From Acidobacteriota bacterium (lineage in GTDB: Bacteria > Acidobacteriota > UBA6911): a stretch of 64,000 bases of DNA. The notes below the pieces were generated by a model that saw nothing but the letters and a program-made list of their open reading frames with translations, made no database searches and had not been told where the DNA came from. The stretch is taken from the NCBI GenBank assembly GCA_012719355.1, contig JAAYAM010000197.1:1-64000 (forward strand). Reading direction: 5' to 3'. This document shows, piece by piece, positions 11,877 through 21,835 of the stretch. Within the stretch, counting starts at the first letter, position 1. Each line of letters starts with the position of its first letter. The position numbers were made by a program, and so were the translations under genes.

Positions 11877-12536
11877 GTGAAGGTTACTTCAAGAGAAAGA
11901 AGATTCATTCTTGTCGGCAGTCTCGTCGTTGTGGCGGTGCTGGCCGTCTACGCAACCACCGAGCTGCTGCCTGACGGCGATGACATTTCAATGCAGGTGG
12001 AACTCAAGAAGAAGATGCTCATCAGGTATCGCGAAACGCTTAACGGTGAGAATACTTACAAGACCCGCATCGAGCAGTACAGGAGGCAGCTCGAACAGCA
12101 GATGAACCGTCTCCTGCCCGGGAGCAACTCCAACCTGGCTGCCGCAGAGCTGCAGCGAATCGTGAAGGAATTTGCAGACCAGAGCGGAGTCGAAATCACC
12201 CAGAGGAATCCCCGGCCCGAGGAGAAGGTCCAGAACATGGAGTCGATCGTCAAGGTATCGGTGAGGATAGAAACCAGCTGCACTCCGGATAAGCTGGTCC
12301 AGTTTCTGACAACAGTCCAGAACTATGAGAAACTGCTGGTCATAGACGAGTTTCTCATCAGCAGCTTCAGGGTGAGCAGGAGATACGAAATCCGGCCCAG
12401 CATGACCATTTCAGGTTTTGTCAGCGTGCCGGAACCCCCGAAAACCATGGTTGAATCCGAAGCCCGGAGAACCAATCTCGAAGTATCGCGTAAGTTCGGC
12501 CGAGGTGCGGCCGTTGCGGGAAGAAGGGGAGCATGA
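11877..12536 (+). CDS. gspM: GspM/PilO-like protein
   Basis: Short cytoplasmic N-terminus, TM FILVGSLVVVAVLAVYA, coiled-coil then ferredoxin-like region; operon position. GTG start. Confidence 0.75.
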   Translation: MKVTSRERRFILVGSLVVVAVLAVYATTELLPDGDDISMQVELKKKMLIRYRETLNGENTYKTRIEQYRRQLEQQMNRLLPGSNSNLAAAELQRIVKEFADQSGVEITQRNPRPEEKVQNMESIVKVSVRIETSCTPDKLVQFLTTVQNYEKLLVIDEFLISSFRVSRRYEIRPSMTISGFVSVPEPPKTMVESEARRTNLEVSRKFGRGAAVAGRRGA

Positions 12537-13405
12537 CAAAGAAATGGATAGCAATTAACCTGTTATTGCTGGCGCTGGCGGCTCTGCTCGGCTGGCAGCT
12601 TCGAAAGTCGGTCCTGCAGTTCAACCGGGAAAATGACCTTTCGAAGATCCAGCCCGCAGCATCGCTCAAGCAGAGAGCAGCACGGGAAAGGCCATCACCC
12701 GGAATGCAGCAGGCCGGGGCATATGATCCCACTGAATTCTCGATTATCGCTGAGAAGAACCTGTTTTCCGACACCAGAAGCATGGACCCTGATTCAGGAA
12801 TTGTGCAGCCGGCGGATTCACTGCCGCTGGCGCAGAAACCTATTCTTGTGGGTATCACGATCACGGATAACCAGCGAACCGCTTCGATCATCGATCCCTC
12901 TTCGCAGGGCAGGGGCCGCCGAGCGCGGATCACGAGGGTCGGAGACGTTTACCAGGGATACACGATTACGGAAATCTCCGAGGAACAGATCGTGCTGGAG
13001 AACGGCAACCGCAGGGAAATCATACCGCTGCGTGAGGGGTCGAAACGCGCCCAGCAAGGGAAGACCGCGATTCTGGCGACGCGCGTGGTTCCTATCGGCG
13101 CAAGTAGTGCAGGTGCCGCAAACGCTCCGGTCGTCATCGGAGGAACCGTTCCTGCTGTGCCGGCCGGGAGAGCCCGGGAGGGTGCAGAAACGGCACCCGT
13201 CGATAGTTCCGGGAACTATATATACACGCGCGCAAGGCCACAGCCGGGAACACCGACGCCGGCTCAGCCGCCCCAGTCTGAACAGAACCAGCCTCCCACA
13301 GGATTCAGACCGCCACCGGCGCAGACGCAGCCGTCTGGAACGGATTCGCAGGGGAGACGTGTAATAAGAACACCTTTTGGCGACATTCTCCGACCTAATC
13401 GCTGA
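12533..13405 (+). CDS. gspC: GspC/PilP-like type II secretion component
   Basis: N-terminal TM, HR-like region (GYTITEISEEQIVLENGNRREIIPL), Pro/Gln-rich C-terminus; immediately before gspD. Confidence 0.7.
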   Translation: MTKKWIAINLLLLALAALLGWQLRKSVLQFNRENDLSKIQPAASLKQRAARERPSPGMQQAGAYDPTEFSIIAEKNLFSDTRSMDPDSGIVQPADSLPLAQKPILVGITITDNQRTASIIDPSSQGRGRRARITRVGDVYQGYTITEISEEQIVLENGNRREIIPLREGSKRAQQGKTAILATRVVPIGASSAGAANAPVVIGGTVPAVPAGRAREGAETAPVDSSGNYIYTRARPQPGTPTPAQPPQSEQNQPPTGFRPPPAQTQPSGTDSQGRRVIRTPFGDILRPNR

Positions 13406-13565
13406 AACGGGTTCACCATTCATCTCCGGCGGGAGCACCCTCGCCGGCGAATAATTGTTCGCAGTAGCAGACCGGAAAGTGAAGCAATTTTGACCGGACG
13501 AAAGAACGTCTGGAGCAGGTCTCGCCGCAGTGCAGCGGCGGGCACCGTCTGAGAGAGGAAGCCAA

Positions 13566-16172
13566 ATGGCCAAAAGCACCAATAAACCGTGGAGCGCCAT
13601 CATCGTCATAATGACCGCTTTACTGATGTGCAGTCTATCTTCTGCGGCATGGACATTTCAGGAGCCGAAACCAGCGCCGACATCCGAAGCCGAGAGGAAG
13701 CAGGCTCTGGAACGTCTGACCAGGCAGTTGCAGGACAGGAGGCAGAATGCCGGGCAGGCACCTGAGCCTGTACCAGCAGAAACGCCCCAGCCACAGCCCC
13801 GTCCGGCTCCGGCTGCTCCGTCGGTTCCCGCACGTGTCAGCACCATGTCGGGAGGGAGCGGAAAGGTTCAGCTGAATTTCGAGGACGCGGATCTTGCCGA
13901 TGTCATAAGCCAGATTTCCAGCACACTGGGGCTTACTCCTCTCATCATCGATCCCGAAGTCAAAGGGACTGTGCGCATGAACTCCGGCACGATATCGAGA
14001 GAGGACATTCTGCCGCTGTTCAATTTCCTGCTGAAGAACAACAATGCGGCGCTCATCAAACAGGGAGGTGTTTATCAGATCCTCCCAATCTCTTCCGCAC
14101 TTAAGAAGGGCGTCGACATCATTGATCTCATGGAGGAAATCGATGGCGAGGAGTCGAAGGAAGCAACCGACCCGCCGGCTTCGGGATCATCGAAACAGCC
14201 TGCTTCGGTTTCGTCGATGCCGACTTCTATAACCGGCTCCGCCGTTCAGGCGCAGCTGCCCGCGAAAGGCGCTCTGGCACAGACATCCCCCGCGACCAGG
14301 GACGGCGTAAGAGACTCCCGTCTTGCCACCCACATCGTGCGGGTCGAATTCGTTCCGGTCAAAGACCTGATCGAGCCGATCAAGCTGTTCATGACCGACG
14401 GGGGAGTCATCATGCCGTATGAGCGCACGAACATGCTGATCCTGACCGACTACACGGACAATGCCGAAAGGATTCTCAAGATAATCCGCATGCTCGACAA
14501 CAAGTACCTGGACGCCGAACTGGTGGACCTGGTTAAAATCGAGAACAATGCGTCTGCCGATGTCGCCGATGATCTCAAAAAGATCTTCGGAACGGGAGCC
14601 AAGGAATCCGCGACGGGCATATCGTTTATCTCGCTCGACCGCATGAATGCAATTTTTGTCATGGCCGGCTCCAAACGCGGCCTGCAGGAAATCAGAACGT
14701 GGATCAAGCGGCTGGATGCCTCGTCGGGGAGGAATATCCAGACATATGTCTACACTGTCGAGAATTCAACGGCATCCAATATCGCGATGATGCTCTCTGC
14801 GCTCTACGGAGGAGAGGATGCCTCCGGCGGGAGATCGACAGCCGGAGAGCAGGAACAGGGAGGAGCATTCGGCGGCAGAGGCACGCAGGGCAATCAGGAT
14901 TCCGTTTTCGGGCGGGGCTCCAACCTGGGACGGACCAGTCAGTCGGGATTAGACTCGCTGATGGGTCAGGGCTATCCCGGAACTCAGGGATTCAATGCCG
15001 GCATGAGCGGGGGCTACATGGCGGGAAGCGCTTTCGGCGCCGGACGACAGCTGGGCCCGCAGCTCAATACCAACCGTACCGTAACCTCCCAGATATTGCG
15101 CGGAGGGTCCTTTACCGGACTGCAGGATACGGTCCGGCTGGTGGTGGATGACATCAACAACTCTATCGTTATCCAGGCGACTGCCGCCGATTACGAATAC
15201 ATCTCCGAAACCATCAAGAAGATGGACGTGCTTCCTCGGCAGGCTGTCATCGATGCGCGGATTTTTGAAGTCGACCTGACCGACAGCCTCACTTTCGGAG
15301 TCCGTGCGCTTCTCGAAGGGAGGACTGACGGTTCAGCAGGCGAGCATCTTACGACTGCCGGAGTCGATGCCGCAGACGCAGGAGCACTTACTGCCAGCAC
15401 ATTCGCCTTTGTCGGCAATTCGCGGCAGATCCTGATGGCTATCAGCGCGCTGCGCACCAAAACCAAGGTGCGGGTTCTCGAGGCTCCTTCAGTACTCGCG
15501 CTTGACGGCATGCCGGCTCACATTGTGGTCGGATCTGAAGTCCCATACCCCGGCACCAGCTATTTCGGGCAGATCGGAGGCGCAACCACCAGCGTCGGCT
15601 ACCGTGACACCGGTATCTCTCTGATCGTGCTGCCGCGCATCTCAGCATCCGGCGCAGTGACCATGGAACTGGTGCAGGAGGTCAGCGCACCGGGAGTGAG
15701 CATCGATGTGGGAGACGGCATAAGAGCGCCAAGCTTCTCGAAAACAAGCGTAAGTACGACCCTGTCCGTCAAGGACGGCGAAACGGTGGCCATTGCCGGA
15801 TTGATACGTGATTCCGACGATTTCTCGCGCGGAGGGGTTCCCTTCCTGTCCGACATCCCGCTCCTTGGAAATCTGTTCGGCGTTACGGACAGATCATCCA
15901 GGAGAAGCGAGCTCATCATCCTCATTACTCCCCATGTGCTCCGGACGCACGAGGCGCTGCAGCAGAAGACCCAGGAACTGAAGGACTCGCTGCGCAACGT
16001 CCGCAAGTACGCCGACGAAAAGGACAGAGAGCACATTGAAGATATGGAAGATGCCCGCAAGGACAGGTACAACCAGGAACTGAAGGACATGAAGAAGATC
16101 AAGACTCCGAAGAAAGACAAGAAGGACAAGAAATCGGAGCGGGAGCCCCAGCCGGCCGAAAAGCCGGAGTAG
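13566..16172 (+). CDS. gspD: Type II secretion secretin GspD
   Basis: N-domains (VQLNFEDADLADVISQISSTLGLTPLIIDPEVKGTVRM), secretin C-domain (VGYRDTGISLIVLPRIS...FLSDIPLLGNLFG...SELIILITPHV). Start MAKSTNK preferred over the 13530 ORF start. Confidence 0.95.
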   Translation: MAKSTNKPWSAIIVIMTALLMCSLSSAAWTFQEPKPAPTSEAERKQALERLTRQLQDRRQNAGQAPEPVPAETPQPQPRPAPAAPSVPARVSTMSGGSGKVQLNFEDADLADVISQISSTLGLTPLIIDPEVKGTVRMNSGTISREDILPLFNFLLKNNNAALIKQGGVYQILPISSALKKGVDIIDLMEEIDGEESKEATDPPASGSSKQPASVSSMPTSITGSAVQAQLPAKGALAQTSPATRDGVRDSRLATHIVRVEFVPVKDLIEPIKLFMTDGGVIMPYERTNMLILTDYTDNAERILKIIRMLDNKYLDAELVDLVKIENNASADVADDLKKIFGTGAKESATGISFISLDRMNAIFVMAGSKRGLQEIRTWIKRLDASSGRNIQTYVYTVENSTASNIAMMLSALYGGEDASGGRSTAGEQEQGGAFGGRGTQGNQDSVFGRGSNLGRTSQSGLDSLMGQGYPGTQGFNAGMSGGYMAGSAFGAGRQLGPQLNTNRTVTSQILRGGSFTGLQDTVRLVVDDINNSIVIQATAADYEYISETIKKMDVLPRQAVIDARIFEVDLTDSLTFGVRALLEGRTDGSAGEHLTTAGVDAADAGALTASTFAFVGNSRQILMAISALRTKTKVRVLEAPSVLALDGMPAHIVVGSEVPYPGTSYFGQIGGATTSVGYRDTGISLIVLPRISASGAVTMELVQEVSAPGVSIDVGDGIRAPSFSKTSVSTTLSVKDGETVAIAGLIRDSDDFSRGGVPFLSDIPLLGNLFGVTDRSSRRSELIILITPHVLRTHEALQQKTQELKDSLRNVRKYADEKDREHIEDMEDARKDRYNQELKDMKKIKTPKKDKKDKKSEREPQPAEKPE

Positions 16173-16182
16173 AATTTTTACA

Positions 16183-16213
16183 TATGTCGGGCGTCCTGGG
16201 GACGCCCGACATA
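16183..16213. terminator. Perfect 13-bp hairpin between convergent gspD and mqnC-like genes
   Basis: TATGTCGGGCGTC (16183-16195), loop CTGGG, GACGCCCGACATA (16201-16213). Confidence 0.7.
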
Positions 16214-16227
16214 CCTCGCCAGTCAGA

Positions 16228-17289
16228 TCACCTAAGCTTCTTATACAGTAGATCTCGCCGCACCGGAGTGAATCCGCTTTCCTGAATGAACCTGCAAGCT
16301 TCTTCTTCAGTGGCAAGCCCATGACTCTTCAGAACGTTCTCTTCAATCACCACCGACGATATGTCATCCGCCCCGGCATACAGCGCAATTGAACCCGTCC
16401 CTCGCCCGAGCACGAGAATTGACGCCTCGATATGCGGAATATTGTCGAAAAAGAGTCTGCAGATGGCCAGCACCTTCAGATACTCGTGCGCCGGAACGTC
16501 CCGCACGGGGAATCTCTGCGTCTGCCTCTGAAAAGTCCACGGGATAAAGGCGAGAAATCCGTTAGTCCGGTCCTGGAGATCGCGCACTGTCCTCAGATGC
16601 TCGACAATTTCCCTGCGGTTCTCGCACGATCCAAAGACTATGTTGCCGCTGCCCGGGAGTCCTTCCTCGTGGCACGTCTCCATTACCTTAACCCAGTCGG
16701 CGACTGAACCCTTGCGAGGCGACAGGATGTTGCGCATCCGGTCGCTCAGGATTTCCGCCCCCGCTCCCGGAACGGAATCGACTCCGGCCCTTTTCAGTTC
16801 ACGCACGACATCTCTCAGGGACCGGCCCGTCAAACGCTGCATCGCCAGGATTTCACAGGGAGAAAAGGCCCGAATGTGAATGCCGCGTCCGAAAACCTCC
16901 TTCACCCGCTGAACCACGTTAACGTAATAGTCAAACGGGATGTCGGGATTCACGCCCCCCTGCAGAAAGAGCTGATCTGCACCCATCAATTCCGCCGCCC
17001 GCATCTTTTCGATCACCTGCTCGGCCGAGAGAACAGTCCCCGAGGCCGATCCGGGGGATTCGTGGAAGCTGCAGAACGAGCAGTCGATGCTGCAAATATT
17101 CGTATAGTTGACGATCCGGAACATCGTGTAGGTGACCACGGCCGGGTCGTGCAGGCGGTTGCGGATCTTCCTGGCAGCTGAGACGACTTCAAGGAAGTCG
17201 CCCGAATTATAGAGCTCCAGCGCCTCATCAGCAGTAATGCGCTCGCCGTCCACTGATTTCTTCAGAATGTCTTCGGTCGCCATTGCCAT
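16228..17289 (-). CDS. mqnC: MqnC-like radical SAM enzyme (cyclic dehypoxanthinyl futalosine synthase family)
   Basis: Radical-SAM CSIDCSFC motif after [43 protein letters not shown]. Confidence 0.8.
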   Translation of the reverse strand: MAMATEDILKKSVDGERITADEALELYNSGDFLEVVSAARKIRNRLHDPAVVTYTMFRIVNYTNICSIDCSFCSFHESPGSASGTVLSAEQVIEKMRAAELMGADQLFLQGGVNPDIPFDYYVNVVQRVKEVFGRGIHIRAFSPCEILAMQRLTGRSLRDVVRELKRAGVDSVPGAGAEILSDRMRNILSPRKGSVADWVKVMETCHEEGLPGSGNIVFGSCENRREIVEHLRTVRDLQDRTNGFLAFIPWTFQRQTQRFPVRDVPAHEYLKVLAICRLFFDNIPHIEASILVLGRGTGSIALYAGADDISSVVIEENVLKSHGLATEEEACRFIQESGFTPVRRDLLYKKLR

Positions 17290-17405
17290 GAGCAGAATTT
17301 ACTACGTAATCGTCTCTCGGAACATGATTTCCTTGCCGTTGCACGAAGCGCTCCCCGCTATCGACTGACCGCCGCCGTTCTGTTACTGTTCTGAGAGGGT
17401 GGAGC

Positions 17406-18254
17406 ATGCGTTCGATCTGGAAAGGGCATATACGTTTTTCGCTGGTGACCATACCGGTGCGCATATACAGCGCTATTGAGCCGGCTGAATCAATAAAGTT
17501 CAATCAGGTGCACCGGTCATGCAACGGTCCGGTCGGGTACGACAAAAGATGCAAGAAGTGCAACCAGGTGCTCGCAAACGAGGACATCGTAAAGGGATAT
17601 CAGTACGAACCCGACCAGTACGTGATAATGGAAAAGGCCGATTTCGAGAAAGTCAGGCTTCCCAGTACGAAGATCATCGAAATCGAAGGATTCATCGACG
17701 GGTCGGAAATGGACCCGATGCTGTATGAAGCACCCTATTTCGTCGGGCCCGATGGGGCCGTTTCAGCAAAGACCTACGCGCTGTTTCGGCAGGCGCTGCG
17801 GGAAAGCGGGAAATTCGGCATGGGGAAGGTAGTGCTCCGAGAGAGAGAGGACGTGGTGGCCTTGTCGCCACATGACAGCGGCCTGGTCCTCTACAAGTTG
17901 CGCTATCCGAATGAAGTCCGTTCCATGGAAGCTGTTCCGGGGATCGACACGAAGGCGGAGATCAATTCAGAACAGTTGAAACTTGCCCGCAGCCTCCTCG
18001 ACAGCATGACGAAACCCCTCGGAGAGATCGAAATGAAGGACAGGTATGCGGAGGCTCTCCGGGAGATAATCGAAGCCAGGATCAAAGGACAAGAGATCGT
18101 CTCCGTTGCGGAAGAACCAAAGCCTGTCGTAGACATCATGAAGGCTCTCAAACAGAGTATCGAACAGGCCAAATCGAAGCGGCAGCAGATGATCAAAGCC
18201 ACCGGAAAACCGCCGGAGGAAGAAGCCAAGCCCAAGGGAAGAAAGCGGGCGTGA
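17406..18254 (+). CDS. ku: Non-homologous end joining protein Ku
   Basis: MRSIWKGHIRFSLVTIPVRIYSA, KADFEKVRLPSTKIIEIEGFIDGSEMDPMLYEAPYFVGPD, bacterial Ku core. Confidence 0.97.
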   Translation: MRSIWKGHIRFSLVTIPVRIYSAIEPAESIKFNQVHRSCNGPVGYDKRCKKCNQVLANEDIVKGYQYEPDQYVIMEKADFEKVRLPSTKIIEIEGFIDGSEMDPMLYEAPYFVGPDGAVSAKTYALFRQALRESGKFGMGKVVLREREDVVALSPHDSGLVLYKLRYPNEVRSMEAVPGIDTKAEINSEQLKLARSLLDSMTKPLGEIEMKDRYAEALREIIEARIKGQEIVSVAEEPKPVVDIMKALKQSIEQAKSKRQQMIKATGKPPEEEAKPKGRKRA

Positions 18255-18332
18255 GGAGTTGACACCTGGTATAGAATCAGGAACCGGCAAATAGAGGGAG
18301 CCAGAAGCTCGCCGGAAGGCAAGGAGACTCCT

Positions 18333-19145
18333 ATGAGCGTCGTTCAATTCCCTGAAGCAGCTCAGTCAAAAGGCCTTCAGCGGGTCCAGGCGACCTACAC
18401 GGTTCGCGAAATAAGTCGGCAGTTCGGTTTGAGCGAGCACGCAATCCGTCGCTGGACGCGTGAGGGGGTAATTCAGTCGGTGGGCCAGTCGGCGGACGGA
18501 GAGTTACGCTACGATTTTCAGGCGCTCACCCAATTCAGGCGCGCACGTGAACTGAGAAATCTCGGCATGTCGATGCGGCAGATCGAGGCCGAGCTGAACG
18601 GCCAGCTCAACCTGTTCCCCGAAAAGGGCGGCCGGCTGATTCAGCTTCCGCTGCGGCTTACCCCGTTTGAAGAAGCACTGATTCTGCACGAGCGCGGCGA
18701 CAAGCGCGCCGTCGAGATGTACGACAAAGCCATACAGGCCGGGGAATGCGTCGCCGACGCATACTGCAATCTCGGCATACTCGATTACGAACAGAACAGC
18801 ATCCCGAGGGCGTTCGACCATTTCACAAAAGCGCTCAAGTACGACCCGAGGCATTTCGAAGCGCATTTCAATCTCGCGCACCTCTATTTCGAAGCCGGAG
18901 ATTTCCGGCTCGCCCGCCTTCACTACGACATTTCCGCCGTCATCGAACCGAGTTCCGCGAATGTGCATTTCAATCTCGGACTGATTCATGCCATCAATGG
19001 CGATCTGATCCTGGCGATCGCGGCTCTGACGCGTGCTAAGGAATTTGCATCCGAAGAAGAACTGGCCCAGGTAGAAGAGCTGCTCGCAAGTCTTCAGAAC
19101 GCCAGGAATAATGCGAAATCTGAGAACTTCACCATCGGAAAGTAA
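18333..19145 (+). CDS. MerR-type HTH domain fused to TPR repeats
   Basis: YTVREISRQFGLSEHAIRRWTREGVIQ...RELRNLGMSMRQIEAEL (MerR), then TPRs (ADAYCNLGILDYEQNSIPRAFDHFTKALKYDPRHFEAHFNLAHLYFEAGD...). Confidence 0.9.
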   Translation: MSVVQFPEAAQSKGLQRVQATYTVREISRQFGLSEHAIRRWTREGVIQSVGQSADGELRYDFQALTQFRRARELRNLGMSMRQIEAELNGQLNLFPEKGGRLIQLPLRLTPFEEALILHERGDKRAVEMYDKAIQAGECVADAYCNLGILDYEQNSIPRAFDHFTKALKYDPRHFEAHFNLAHLYFEAGDFRLARLHYDISAVIEPSSANVHFNLGLIHAINGDLILAIAALTRAKEFASEEELAQVEELLASLQNARNNAKSENFTIGK

Positions 19146-19151
19146 AAAGGC

Positions 19152-20174
19152 ATGAACCGCGGTACGGAACTCCCTCAAACGATGCTCGCCATGGTGGTCG
19201 AGCAGCCCGGCCGGCCGCTTGTCCGTAGAGAGATCCCCGTTCCCTCCCCTGGTCCGGATCAGTTGCTCGTAAAGGTCAACGCCTGCGGGGTATGCCGCAC
19301 CGATCTGCACGTCGCGGACGGCGAACTCCCGAAGCCAAAGCTTCCACTTGTTCCGGGGCACGAGATTGTCGGGACAGTGGTAAGGGTGGGGAGCCGGGTT
19401 GATGATTTCCGGCCGGGAGACCGGGTGGGGGTACCATGGCTTGGACATACCTGCGGGGAATGCCGTTTCTGCAGGACCGACAGGGAGAATCTCTGCGACC
19501 ATCCCGCCTTCACGGGTTACACCCTCGACGGCGGCTATGCCGAGTACACGGCAGCCGATAGACGGTACTGCTTCCTGCTCCCTGAAGGATACAGCGATAC
19601 CGCCGCCGCTCCCCTCCTCTGCGCAGGATTGATCGGATATCGTTCCTACAGGATGGCAGGAGAGAATATCGATCGCCTCGGCATCTATGGTTTCGGGGGC
19701 GCGGCCCACATCATTGCGCAGATCGCCGTATATCAGGGGAAAAAGGTGTACGGATTCACGCGCCCGGGAGACAGCGCGGCAAAGGACTTTGCACTCAGGC
19801 TGGGTGCGGTGTGGGCGGGGGATTCAACCGAGATGCCGCCGGAACCCCTGGATGCGTCAATTATCTTCGCTCCTGTCGGATCACTGGTGCCGCTTGCGCT
19901 TCGTGCAACCGCCAAGGGGGGAACCGTTATCTGCGGCGGCATCCATATGAGCGATATCCCGTCTTTCCCTTACAACATCCTATGGGAAGAACGGACGGTA
20001 CGCTCGGTAGCCAACCTTACCCGCAGAGATGCCAGGGAATTACTCGAAATAGCGCCCAACGTCCCAGTCAGAACGGAAGTCGAGCTGTTTTCTTTGAGCG
20101 ATGCAAACGAAGCCCTCTCACGTCTGCGCAGCGGCAGGATCCAGGGTGCGGCAGTCCTGATTGCAGAGAGTTGA
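19152..20174 (+). CDS. Zinc-dependent alcohol dehydrogenase
   Basis: CGVCRTDLHVADG, PGHEIVGTV, structural zinc CGECRFCRTDRENLC, Rossmann GIYGFGGAAH. Confidence 0.95.
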   Translation: MNRGTELPQTMLAMVVEQPGRPLVRREIPVPSPGPDQLLVKVNACGVCRTDLHVADGELPKPKLPLVPGHEIVGTVVRVGSRVDDFRPGDRVGVPWLGHTCGECRFCRTDRENLCDHPAFTGYTLDGGYAEYTAADRRYCFLLPEGYSDTAAAPLLCAGLIGYRSYRMAGENIDRLGIYGFGGAAHIIAQIAVYQGKKVYGFTRPGDSAAKDFALRLGAVWAGDSTEMPPEPLDASIIFAPVGSLVPLALRATAKGGTVICGGIHMSDIPSFPYNILWEERTVRSVANLTRRDARELLEIAPNVPVRTEVELFSLSDANEALSRLRSGRIQGAAVLIAES

Positions 20175-20231
20175 GGCCGGGAAAGAGGCAGGTCGCGTTC
20201 GTTCAGACCACCATTTTTGCATGGAGATTCT

Positions 20232-21074
20232 ATGACCGGCATACCGGTGTTGAATGTGGAAGCCGACTGCATAGCGCGCGGCTGGGAAAATTCGTTGATT
20301 GAACTGCACGCCAGGGGATGTGATATCCGCACCCAGTACGACAAGGCAGATGACCCTCCGAGCAAAGACTGCACCATGATCCTGACCATCAAAGAGCCGC
20401 TCAAGGAACCGATGCTCCACAAGGACTTCCCCGGTGGCCCTCTCGAGCTCCAGGAGTATGTCATGGAGGTCTGTGAAGGGATTAAAGATCACCTGGTCAG
20501 AGATCCTGAAGACCCGTCCGACACCAGATGGGAATATACCTACCACCAGCGCCTCTTCAGTTACACTTTGCCGGGAACCCGACCTTCCGATCAGATCGAG
20601 GCGATGTGCCGGAAGCTGGCTGAAGTGCCGTTCACAAGACGCGCCCAGGCCCTTACATGGAAGGTCTGGGAAGACAACGACTGCTATGATCCCCCCTGTC
20701 TTCAGAGCCTCTGGGCCAGGCTGACGGAAGCAGGCGACGACGAATGGGCGCTCAGCCTCAACGTGCGCTTCCGGTCCAACGACGCGTACAAGGCGGCCTT
20801 CATGAACATATTCGCGCTGGTGCATCTTCAGAAGAAGATGGCGGAGCGGATTTCCGACCTGTCCGGCAGGAGAATCAGAGTGGGACGGTACTGTCACATG
20901 GCGGACAGCTACCACATCTATGGCTCGAACTTTCGGGAATTCGAAACACGATTCCTCGGGGCGATCCGGAAGCGTACCTTCGAACAGCGGACGATGGAGT
21001 ACGAATCAGTGCGCGAAATGATGGAAGAAGGGCGGCCGGCGATCCTGAAGAAAGCACGGGAGATGGGAAGATAG
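20232..21074 (+). CDS. Thymidylate synthase-fold protein of uncertain function
   Basis: YDPPCLQSLWARL (cf. active-site PPC of ThyA), LNVRFRSNDAYKAAFMNIFAL, VGRYCHMADSYHIYGSNF resemble the TS catalytic and dUMP-binding segments. Start at MTGIPVLN preferred. Confidence 0.7.
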   Translation: MTGIPVLNVEADCIARGWENSLIELHARGCDIRTQYDKADDPPSKDCTMILTIKEPLKEPMLHKDFPGGPLELQEYVMEVCEGIKDHLVRDPEDPSDTRWEYTYHQRLFSYTLPGTRPSDQIEAMCRKLAEVPFTRRAQALTWKVWEDNDCYDPPCLQSLWARLTEAGDDEWALSLNVRFRSNDAYKAAFMNIFALVHLQKKMAERISDLSGRRIRVGRYCHMADSYHIYGSNFREFETRFLGAIRKRTFEQRTMEYESVREMMEEGRPAILKKAREMGR

Positions 21075-21209
21075 CACTTGTCGCCGTCAGGACCTTGGAC
21101 ATTGCATAAGCCTTTCATCAATACTATAAATTTGAAGTCCGGTTAGTCGTGCGGCAGAGAGGCGCACGAATCCCCCCGTAGTCAAATCCCTATTCTCAGG
21201 AGAAGATCC

Positions 21210-21818
21210 ATGATGCCAATGGCTGTGGGAGCGTTCGTCGCCGCAATCGTTTTAACCGCACTGCCGGCAATGTCGCAGTCCGTCTGGAACATCGACCCGG
21301 CACACTCGGCGGCACAATTCCAGGTGAAACACCTGATGATCAGCACGGTGCGTGGAGAGTTCACCAGGCTCTCGGGAAAGGTGAGCTTCGACCCAAAGGA
21401 CTTCTCTACAGTCAAGGCAGAGGCGGCGATCGAGACCGCTTCAATAAACACACGTGAGCCCAAGCGTGACGACCATCTCCGGAGCGAGGACTTCTTCCAT
21501 GCCGCGAAGTACCCACAGATAACCTTCAAATCAAAGCGTGTCGAAGCAATACAAGGACGGAATTTCAAACTCGTCGGCGATCTCACGATGCGCGGAGTCA
21601 CAAGGGAAATCACGCTTGACGTAGAGACAACCCCGATCGTGAAGGGAATGAGCGGCGAGCCACGCATCGGCGCGCATGCCACCGCAACCCTGAACCGGCA
21701 GGATTACGGCATCAAGTGGAACCGCGCGCTTGATGCAGGGGGTATGGTGGTTAGTAATGAAGTCCGGATAGTGCTTGATCTTGAACTCACACGTGCCGGC
21801 GACGGGGAATCCATGTAA
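21210..21818 (+). CDS. YceI family periplasmic protein
   Basis: Signal peptide, WNIDPAHSAAQFQVKHLMISTVRGEF, DLTMRGVTREITLDVE. Confidence 0.95.
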   Translation: MMPMAVGAFVAAIVLTALPAMSQSVWNIDPAHSAAQFQVKHLMISTVRGEFTRLSGKVSFDPKDFSTVKAEAAIETASINTREPKRDDHLRSEDFFHAAKYPQITFKSKRVEAIQGRNFKLVGDLTMRGVTREITLDVETTPIVKGMSGEPRIGAHATATLNRQDYGIKWNRALDAGGMVVSNEVRIVLDLELTRAGDGESM

Positions 21819-21835
21819 TCCGTGCAATCTGTGGC

